8,767 nucleotides of DNA from NCBI GenBank assembly GCA_023411225.1, contig JAEYPA010000119.1, positions 1 through 8,767 on the forward strand. The letters run 5' to 3'. The notes under the pieces were generated by a model, which saw only the letters and a program-made list of their open reading frames with translations, was not told the origin of the DNA and searched no databases. The stretch is from Bacillota bacterium (GTDB taxonomy: Bacteria; Bacillota; Clostridia; Lachnospirales; Lachnospiraceae). A program made the translations under genes and the position numbers. Below are positions 1 through 7,700 of this stretch, in pieces (positions within the stretch are counted from its first letter, which is position 1; each line of letters begins with the position of its first letter).

Positions 1-202
1 TGTTCATAGCTTCTTCGAAAACTTCGACTGCGCTTTTACCAGATTTATCAGCTACCCTTTCAAAGGCACCGTATACGATTTTTTGAGCAACACCTTTCTT
101 ACCATCTAACATGATGTTATTGATAAGTTTAGTAACAACTTTATTGTTGTATAATGGATCTGCTAAAACATCTCTTTTTTGGATATGTCCTTTACGTGGC
201 AC
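1..202 (-). CDS. rpsG: 30S ribosomal protein S7, N-terminal part (runs off the window)
   Basis: Ribosomal protein S7 binds the 3' major domain of 16S rRNA and nucleates assembly of the 30S head. The 67 visible residues begin MPRKGHIQKRDVLADPLYNN and continue with a VTKLINNIMLDGKK segment and a VEVFEEAMN segment, which is the conserved S7 N-terminus (full length is usually about 156 residues). The start is GTG at 200-202. I chose it because PRKG follows directly and a strong AAGGAGGG site (210-217) lies 7 nt upstream. The gene is truncated by the window edge, not broken. It follows rpsL on the same strand after 165 nt, the usual str operon order (rpsL-rpsG-fusA-tuf). A hairpin at 220-239 sits just upstream of its ribosome binding site. 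Confidence 0.97.
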   Translation of the reverse strand, partial: MPRKGHIQKRDVLADPLYNNKVVTKLINNIMLDGKKGVAQKIVYGAFERVADKSGKSAVEVFEEAMN

Positions 203-219
203 GTGTCTTCCCTCCTTAA

Positions 220-239
220 TAAGAATACATTGATTCTTA
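220..239 (-). promoter_or_regulatory. Hairpin next to the rpsG ribosome binding site
   Basis: A perfect 7-bp inverted repeat, TAAGAAT and ATTCTTA, with a 6-nt loop lies in the rpsL-rpsG intercistronic RNA and ends 2 nt before the AAGGAGGG site of rpsG. In E. coli, S7 represses translation by binding the rpsL-rpsG spacer, so this spacer is a reasonable place for control. The sequence shows only the stem. It is A/U rich and could equally be a weak RNA stabiliser or chance. The rest of the 203-367 spacer holds smaller stems (TGAATT/AATTCA at 334-349 and CACAA/TTGTG at 246-262) and no convincing promoter. Confidence 0.4.
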
Positions 240-367
240 GGTACTCACAATTCCATGTTGTGTTCGCGCCTGATTTATTCTATCGGAACCTGCAACCAAC
301 AGGACGTTAATAAATTAATCCGGCACTTAAAACTGAATTAGTGAATTCAACTATCGAATCCTTAGGT

Positions 368-787
368 CTATTTTGCGTCTTTTGGTCTCTTAGCACCATA
401 TTTAGAACGCGCTTGTCTTCTCTTCGCTACACCCGCAGTATCAAGTGTACCTCTGACAATATGATAACGAGTACCTGGTAAGTCCTTAACACGACCACCT
501 CTGATCAATACAACACTATGTTCCTGTAAGTTATGACCTTCACCTGGAATATAGCTTGTTACCTCGATACCATTAGAAAGACGTACTCTGGCAATCTTTC
601 TAAGGGCTGAGTTAGGCTTCTTAGGAGTTGCAGTACGAACAGCAGTACAAACACCTCTCTTCTGTGGAGCAGAAGAATCAATTGATCTCTTCTTTAAAGA
701 GTTGAATCCTACCTGAAGAGCTGGCGCTGTAGATTTGGTTTCTACTGTCTTTCTACCTTTTCTTACTAATTGGTTAAAAGTTGGCAT
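368..787 (-). CDS. rpsL: 30S ribosomal protein S12
   Basis: S12 sits at the 30S decoding centre and helps control translational accuracy. The 139-residue protein matches S12 throughout: NQLVRKGRK at the N-terminus, PQKRGVC at 41-47, TPKKPNSALRK at 54-64, GEGHNLQEHSVVLIRGGRVK at 82-101, and a basic SKYGAKRP tail. It carries the insert of about 13 residues (around 27-40) that separates Gram-positive S12 from the 124-residue E. coli form. The classical streptomycin-resistance positions look wild type: K56 in TPKKPNS, and K101 and P104 in VKDLPG. D102 is the residue that is beta-methylthiolated in many bacteria. The ATG start at 785-787 follows an AGGAGGTG site at about 6-8 nt. It has its own promoter at 891-919 and precedes rpsG. 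The gene upstream is a Fur-like regulator, not rpoC. Confidence 0.99.
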   Translation of the reverse strand: MPTFNQLVRKGRKTVETKSTAPALQVGFNSLKKRSIDSSAPQKRGVCTAVRTATPKKPNSALRKIARVRLSNGIEVTSYIPGEGHNLQEHSVVLIRGGRVKDLPGTRYHIVRGTLDTAGVAKRRQARSKYGAKRPKDAK

Positions 788-890
788 TAATTTTCACCTC
801 CTGTGTGAATTCTGTGGTTGCTGTAATTATCAGCGAATCAGCCTTATTATAAGGCATAGTTAACAGTGCATAAAAATTGCGCACTTGTTT
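788..890 (-). promoter_or_regulatory. rpsL 5' leader with small hairpins
   Basis: Transcription from the 891-919 promoter should begin near 884, giving a leader of roughly 97 nt. It can form several short stems. GCCTTA/TAAGGC (841-855) has a 3-nt loop. AGTGC/GCACT (865-885) lies right at the expected 5' end. A GCTG/CAGC stem lies about 30-40 nt before the start codon. None is followed by a U tract, so none looks like an attenuator. The leader could bind a ribosomal protein for feedback control, but I recognise no known leader family in it. Confidence 0.35.
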
Positions 891-919
891 ATTATACGAA
901 GATTTTCTTATGTTGTCAA
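891..919 (-). promoter_or_regulatory. Sigma-A promoter of rpsL
   Basis: Reading the minus strand, a perfect -35 TTGACA (914-919) and a perfect -10 TATAAT (891-896) are separated by 17 nt. This is the strongest promoter in the window, which suits a ribosomal protein operon. It lies between the Fur-like gene and rpsL. No terminator is visible between those genes, so some read-through from the regulator gene is possible. Confidence 0.9.
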
Positions 920-984
920 GAGATTTCTTCTTTAAAGGCCTCCATAATAAGACTGATTTCTTCTGGTAAATGGTTCTTGCATCA

Positions 985-1440
985 CTATATTATTCCCACT
1001 TTTTTATTTTTCAAACTATTTTGCTCATGTTCTTTAATTACAACAGTAAAGCTACTATTTCTATCTGTCACACCAAGCTCTCTCAAACGTTTTTCCATTT
1101 GCTTATACCACTCTTCTTTATCTAATGCAATTACCTGCTGTTTATTATTTTTTACAAACACAATTTGATTTGCTCTGCTAAGCTTTAAGTTTTCGTAGGA
1201 AATGTCATAAATATTCTTTCGATTAATCAGCTCATAGTCCTCTAACGTCTTTATCATTCTGTATACTGTTGCAATTCCTACATTGGGATCCCTCTTAATG
1301 GCTTCATAGTAGATCTCCTTTGTGCTGGAACATTCATTCTGTAGGATTATACTAATTAAGAGCCTGCGTTGTGAAGTAATGCGTAGCCCTGCTTTACGTA
1401 AAGTTTCAATAATAACATTCATTCTATCTATATTACTCAT
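985..1440 (-). CDS. Fur-superfamily regulator lacking the usual metal-binding residues
   Basis: This is a probable DNA-binding repressor of the Fur superfamily, 151 residues. The N-terminal winged-helix half is clear: GLRITSQRRL (18-27), EIYYEAIKRDPNVGIATVYR (42-61, including the recognition helix) and a KTLEDYELINRKN wing. Fur, Zur and PerR normally continue with an HHDH-type segment and CxxC pairs that bind regulatory and structural metal. Here residues 80-151 contain no cysteine and one histidine (KEHEQ, 138). Instead there is a VFVKNNKQQVIAL strand pair, a DKEEWYKQMEKRLRELG helix and a FTVVIKEH strand. A metal-independent or differently sensing dimer domain is inferred. I recall related short Clostridial Fur-like proteins with a similar W...G pattern, but could not check this. 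A GTG at 1447-1449 is also open in frame, but it overlaps the AAGGAG site. The ATG at 1438-1440, 8 nt from that site, is the better start. It is likely autoregulated or Fur-regulated through the box at 1520-1534. Confidence 0.85.
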   Translation of the reverse strand: MSNIDRMNVIIETLRKAGLRITSQRRLLISIILQNECSSTKEIYYEAIKRDPNVGIATVYRMIKTLEDYELINRKNIYDISYENLKLSRANQIVFVKNNKQQVIALDKEEWYKQMEKRLRELGVTDRNSSFTVVIKEHEQNSLKNKKVGII

Positions 1441-1519
1441 ATGATCCACTCCTTTTCTTCCTATTAGTACTTATAAACATCTGATTTCTTATAGTATCGG
1501 TTTATTAGTATGTTCATTT

Positions 1520-1534
1520 TGATATTGATTATCA
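1520..1534. promoter_or_regulatory. Fur box (7-1-7) in the promoter region of the Fur-like gene
   Basis: TGATATTGATTATCA matches the classical 7-1-7 Fur operator (TGATAAT, one base, ATTATCA) at 13 of 14 positions. It lies 11 nt downstream of the -10 hexamer, covering roughly +5 to +19 of the transcript, where a bound repressor would block initiation. The start of the site differs from a PerR box (TTATAAT...ATTATAA). Which protein binds, the adjacent Fur-like protein or a canonical Fur elsewhere in the genome, cannot be told from the window. Confidence 0.7.
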
Positions 1535-1545
1535 TTTACAATTAT

Positions 1546-1573
1546 ATTATAGCACGATTTTCCACTTTGTCAA
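1546..1573 (-). promoter_or_regulatory. Sigma-A promoter of the Fur-like gene
   Basis: On the minus strand, TTGACA (1568-1573) and TATAAT (1546-1551) are separated by 16 nt. A second TATAAT overlaps at 1541-1546, but its spacing of 21 nt is poor. The expected start near 1539 gives a leader of about 100 nt before the ATG at 1440. Most of the rest of this leader is A/T rich without a clear fold. The DNA between the promoter and the terminator at 1665 (1574-1664) shows no gene; its only oddity is an 8-bp palindrome TGCATGCA at 1605-1612. Confidence 0.85.
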
Positions 1574-1664
1574 ATAAATTTTGGAAGAAATGTATATATT
1601 TTATTGCATGCATTACCATCCTACTGAAGATTGTTCTTTAATGTGACGAATCCATTACTAGTGG

Positions 1665-1714
1665 AAAAAAGAGTGTAAACCGGCATCCTTCTCCACCGGT
1701 TTACACTCTTTTTT
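1665..1714. terminator. Strong intrinsic terminator after the giant gene, symmetric on both strands
   Basis: A perfect 19-bp stem has its arms at 1665-1683 and 1696-1714 with a 12-nt loop. The core is GAGTGTAAACCGG paired with CCGGTTTACACTC, and A6/T6 tracts extend the base. Each strand therefore reads as stem plus U tract. It begins 6 nt after the stop codon of the giant gene and separates that unit from the Fur-like gene's promoter. Although it is bidirectional in form, no plus-strand gene points at it within the window. Confidence 0.95.
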
Positions 1715-1720
1715 CATACT

Positions 1721-4700
1721 TTATTCTTTAATGACTACAGATTTACTTTGTCCTTTTCCCTTAAACAGGGCTTTATATTTCTTTAATTTCTCCTTTGGTA
1801 CACGAATAATCGTCTTGCGATTAATCCCATAAAATGAATTTTTACCTATGGTTCTCAAGTTCTTTCCATTGATATAGATGCGCTTTAGATTGGTACATTT
1901 ACTAAATGCCTGGTTTCCTATGGTTGTTACATTTCTTCCAAGGGTAAGGTTCTGCATCTTCTTTACACCTGCAAAGGCTTTACTTGCGATCGCTGTCACA
2001 TCACAAGTTATCGCACCCAATTTAAAGGAATCCACCACCTTGACACTTTTCATTTGCTTTCTCATCTTTAGCAGTGTCACCTTGGCTAACTTCCCTTTTA
2101 CACTGGTCACTTTGTAACTATAGTTTCCACTGGTAATAATGGTTCCTGTCTTTAGGTAGATGCTAAAGTTTATTTTCCTGGTCGCTCTATAGTTTCTGAT
2201 TCCAGTTACCGTGATTGTGGCTGTTCCTAACAGCTTGTTATTTTTATAGCTTACTTTATAATCCCTATTCTCTTTAAGAGTAACAGATCCTACTTTTACC
2301 TTAACCTTTGGGGTAATGCTCTTACCGATATACGCTTGTCTCACAATCGGTGCCACCGTAAAAGCCTGGTTACTTGCTGTTATGGCAAAGCTTGTTCTAC
2401 ACTGTCCTGAACAGTATCCTTTTCCGGTAATCACCATACCTGCAGTACCAGTATTCACATTATTCGTATAGGTAACAGTGTAATCAATGCCGTTTTGTAA
2501 GGTCACAAGTGCACCATTGACTTTTACTTTAACCACTGGGGTAGGGGTAAGAGCTCTTCCTGTATAAGAAATGGTCATCTTTGTAATGTTTGCAGAAGAA
2601 ATATTCACCGGTGTAATGACAAAAGTTTTCGTAATGGTTCCTATGTAATTGTTAATTCCGGTAATGGTGACAGTGGCGGTTCCTGCTTTCTCATTACGTT
2701 GATAGGTAGCTGTGTAATCTGTTCCAAGTACTAACATGGCCTCTGATCCGTTGATATTAAGTTTTACCTTCGGTATCGGGGTATGGTGGGAGGCTATATA
2801 ATCTACTGCACTAATACCTGTAACCGTTGCTAATGACAAATCTGGCTGATAGATTGTAAATTCTTTGATAATCGTTCCAGAATAATTACCCACACCTTTG
2901 ATAGTGATGGTTGCCGTTCCTGTTTTTACATTATTCTCGTAAGATAATGCATAATCTAATCCTTTCACAAGGGTTACATCCGTTCCCTGAACATTTAGTT
3001 TCACCTCTGGCGTTGGGGTGATGGCTTTGCCTATGTACCCCCGCGGTGCAATATCAGAAATAGTGGCAGAAGACAGATCCAACTTGTTAATGGTATAAGT
3101 CTTTATCACAGAAGAGGAGTAGTTCCTAATCCCCTTTACCAAGATCTTATTAATACCGCTGTTACTAGCCTCTCCGTAGCGCTGCACTATATAGTCCTTA
3201 CCTTCTTCCAAGGTAACATCCCCTTGAGTCACAACAATCCCAGGTTCCTGTTTTTGTCCATTGTAGGTAAATGTATCTGTTGAAAGTTGTACATTGGCAT
3301 CCGTGATTGCGGATGCTGCAATGGTATAGACTCTATTAGCACTACCTCCATACTCACCTAATCCAAGTATTCTTAAGCTTTTCATACCTGCTTCCACCAT
3401 ATAAAATGCTGGGAGAACAGTATAATCAACGCCCTCTTGAAGCACCTTATTGCCATCTAATACCTTAATTGTTGGCAGCTGCTGTTTCCCATTATATACT
3501 AATGGAGCGTTAGTATATGCAATCGTACAATCTGTTATCTGTTTTAACTGAGGTTCTTTCTTATAAGTCATTGTGTAGTTAGGCCAGCTATTATTGGACG
3601 AATCTTCATAGGTAGAATCAGCAAATATGTAATAGGTCTTTCCGCCTTCCAGTTCAAAGTGCACCGAAAAAGATGTTGAATAATCGGAGGAATTAATGTT
3701 ATACGTCTTGATTACATTCCAAGCCTCATCGTATATGATAATCTTGGGATCCTCACTATTAGATGTAAGACAATACGTTTCCTTTGTGTCCGACAATAAT
3801 TTATAATATTGTCCTGGGGCTGTAACTGTAACCGGTGTATCTAAGGTTAAGGTAGCTGCAGTATTAGGCACAACCATAACCTCTATCTGCTTGTCAATAT
3901 ACCGTGTTACTCCTTGTTCATCCTGATAGGAAGCTGATATGGTAGGGCTACAATGCCCTACACTTGTCCCCGTTATTACCATACCTTTTGCCGATACGAT
4001 GTCGTTGCTATACTCAGAAAGATGGCCACCCGAACTTTTCCCATCATACCATAGATAATCAGCGCCATTTACCAGGGCACCTGCAGGACTTGCGACGCTA
4101 TATTCATAAAGTGCTGGAGAAAGTGTCTTTGTCTCACCTTCTTTTATCACAAGCACCTTATTCGTATCTCCCTGTATCTGATAGAATTTGGATTCGACTC
4201 TAAACACTTCATAATAGTCATTGTTTTCAACCATCGCACCCTCTACCGTTATAATTGGATAAACTTTTACTATATCTCCAGAAACTGCAGTCTTGTTAAA
4301 TACCAGATTATTATCAGCATCTATAGTTGCTATACTAGAATTACTGATTTTATATTGTACCTGATATTCGTTGGCGCCGAGGAGCTTGCTATGGTATACT
4401 CCCTTTTCATCATATGAAATCTGATTTACATCAACTGACATCGGTATCTGACCGCCTGGGACTGTGTAATCATAGGTTGATTTAATATTATAGGTAAAAC
4501 TACTTGTACTTACTGTTACCTTTGTGGTTTCTTCTCCTTGTTTTGCATTTCCTTGATCATCCCAATAGGTGTATTTTACTGTAATATCTGCCATGCCTTT
4601 TGTCTTACCTTTGAGATCAATTGTAAAATCATTATTGTAGTACTGATAACCTAACACTTCAACCATAGAAGGATTACTACTTGTAATCTCTGTAACCTCT

Positions 4701-7700
4701 GTTTTATAGTGGTTATTATTTCTACTATAATCCCATCCATCCAAGGTACTAGTACGATTTGCATATATTTGCAATTCTTTAGGCAGCCTAATTCCTCTCC
4801 ATGGTTGATTTACTGCAAACTTTTCATTTTCACTAGTCCAAAGTACTTGATTGCCTTTCTTGTAGGTTGCTGTTACCGTAATAGCCCCTTCTTTTATCCC
4901 AGCAATGGTAGCTGTTCCATCGGCATTCGTTGTAATGGTAGCAAAGGTCTCCGTTGTAGGTACATACTCTCCCTCGGCATTTGGAGCATAACTTTGCACC
5001 CGCCAGGTAAGGGTATATTCCTTATTTATCACAACATTTGATTGAAGCTGTAATGTCAAGGTATCATCCACAAATATATTTCCATCTCCGATTATCTCAG
5101 GTATCCTTATGCTGATTCCCTTCGACAGATTATAAGATGAATTCTTATAACTACAAGTAGCGTCCAAATAAATATATGTTTGATCCTTTCCCGCTGTCAA
5201 TGTCCCTTCTGTATTATAAATAGCCCCAGGTGTAGAAGTACAGTTTATGATTGCATCTTCCACCTTATCTTTTTTGACAATCTCACCATCTGTATAATAA
5301 TGATATAAGGCAGGGCCTTCGGTTACCTGATAGGGATATAACGCAGCTGGACCATGATACTCTAATTGGTAATACTCTGAAACGATGTTAATTACGTCAG
5401 ACATTTTACCAACCTCTTTATCCTTTACTTTAATAACAATTGTAAGCTTACCGGAACCTATGGCCCTTGCTGTTACAGAAAGCTTATTGTCTGTAACCTT
5501 AGTAGACACCAAGGAATCACTTCCATTAGATAGCTGTGGCACTATTGTAAAATCCTTATAGGCATCATTATGAGATCTGTTATACTCATCAAAATAAGTC
5601 TTATTCACGGTAACCGTAATATCAATGGTTTGATTACGCAATAATTTATTTAGATCAATATCTGAAGAATTACCACGATAGGAATAAATACACTCATAAC
5701 AGGTAAAAGAAATTGTCCGACTTCCTTTTATCTCACGGTTGCCATCGTAGACAGAATAATTTATTACAACATCTGCATTTCCTTCTTTTTCTCCCTTAAT
5801 AGTAAAATAGTTGTTCTCCCCAATGACAGAGATGATCTCAGAATCACTACTGCTTACACTGGTAATGGTTGCATTCACTTCTTTATCCCTGACATATATC
5901 TTATTAAAAACATTTTTTAGTTTCTGATTTACAAGAATGCTTTTATAACTTAAGTTAAATTCATCTCTAACTAATGGCATAATCGTAAAATAGAAATCCT
6001 TTATCATACCATTACATTCGAATCTTACCGTATACCTAGAATTCCCATTCTCTTTGGCTGTCAGAGTCCCATCCTCATTGTAGGTGATTCCATCATTGGC
6101 GACACAGGTGATCTTTGCATCCTCTACTATTTCCTTATGTACTCCATCACTACTACCGTACCTACGATAATACACCGGTCCTGCTACAGTATCACCGGCA
6201 TATAATTTCGATGGTCCTTCATACTCCAGTCCAAAAGTCTCTGGAATTACTTTAAACTCATAATTAGTAGCATATATCTCTTTATCATTTACATATACGG
6301 TAAGCCTTACAGATCCAGTACCTACATTTATGGCAGTCAGCGTTACCATATTATTGGATACTGTTGTAGATACATAATTATCACTTCCATTCACAGGTTT
6401 GGCATCTACCGAATAATTCGTTATATTCTCACTACATAACGTATGTTCTTCATTATAATAAAACTTATGAACATCAAAGAATACCTGGTTGGTTTGTGAT
6501 TGTAATAACGTCTCCCTAGGGGTTCCAGTATCTCTAGGTTCACATTTATATTCGCACTCCTTACATTCAAAAGCGTAGGTAGAGCTACTGTTAATTACGT
6601 TATCTCCATCCTGAACCGTGTAGGATACTGTGATACTTGCTGTTCCCTCCTTAAGCCCCTCTACACTAAATTGTGAACCCTGATGTTCTACTGCTTTTAT
6701 GATAGAATCATCACTACTGGTAACATTGGTAATGGTTGCATCTTTCTCAACTTGTCTGACATAAATATCCTCTACGTTTTTCTGCGATATTTGATTTACA
6801 TATATGGATTGCTTAAACATAGACATATACGATCTATCTTCTATAAGTGGCTTTACATTAATAAGTACGTATGAACTAGTCTCTTCATCTACTTGATTGT
6901 TTCCTAGATAGGCTCTTATAAATCCTGCTCCATAACCAGCTTTAACAGCACGTATGGTACACGTTGTATTATCAATGTTAGCGTCTATCCCCGGACATGC
7001 CGTATTCCCATCCCAAACAAATCTTACGTCCTCCACTTTTTCTTTTATTGGTTGCCCATCTACCAGATATGTTCTTACCAGACTTAATTCTACTTTCTGT
7101 GTATCTCCTACATAAAGGGAAGTTGGCAATGCCTCATACTCTATCTCATACTTTTCAAGTTCTGTAGGTATGGTACAGTCAGTCACCTTAAATCCATAAT
7201 GTGATGTATCGTTCTGGATATTCCCATCTGTAACCAAATGAATCTTTATCGTATCCCCCCATACCTTAACCGTTCGCCCAGCCATTGAATTATCAAAACA
7301 TTTTATTGAGGGATGATCCTGTCCATCCAAGACTTCAATATAGTTAGCTGAAGATGAATATACCGCAGACTCTGCGCTAAATGTAATGCTCAAAGCCACA
7401 GCACCCTCTTGCTTATATACCCACATATGATCGGTATTTGCCCCATATGGGTGTGACGACTCTAGCTCTGTCCAATTTGTAACGTTGGTAATATTCGTGG
7501 TTGGATAATCACCCATTGCACCAGAATATTTTCCCACTTCCCCACTGATTTCCTTACCCATTGCCACTCTTTTTCCTTGATGTTGTGACACCTGCACGGT
7601 TTCATTACCGAATTCCAATACTCCTGTTGCATTCATCAACTCATAATTCTTCTCTTTCATCCCTGTATCACTTCCTACAAAAGATGCCAGAAAGAGACAG

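Noticed and set aside
822..836. Fur half-site TGATAAT in the rpsL leader
   Set aside because: There is no matching second half, so it is likely chance in A/T-rich DNA.
866..1168. Plus-strand open frame opposite the Fur-like gene
   Set aside because: It is a shadow of the Fur-like coding region and the rpsL promoter, with no ribosome binding site and no recognisable protein. The plus-strand frames within the giant gene were rejected for the same reason.
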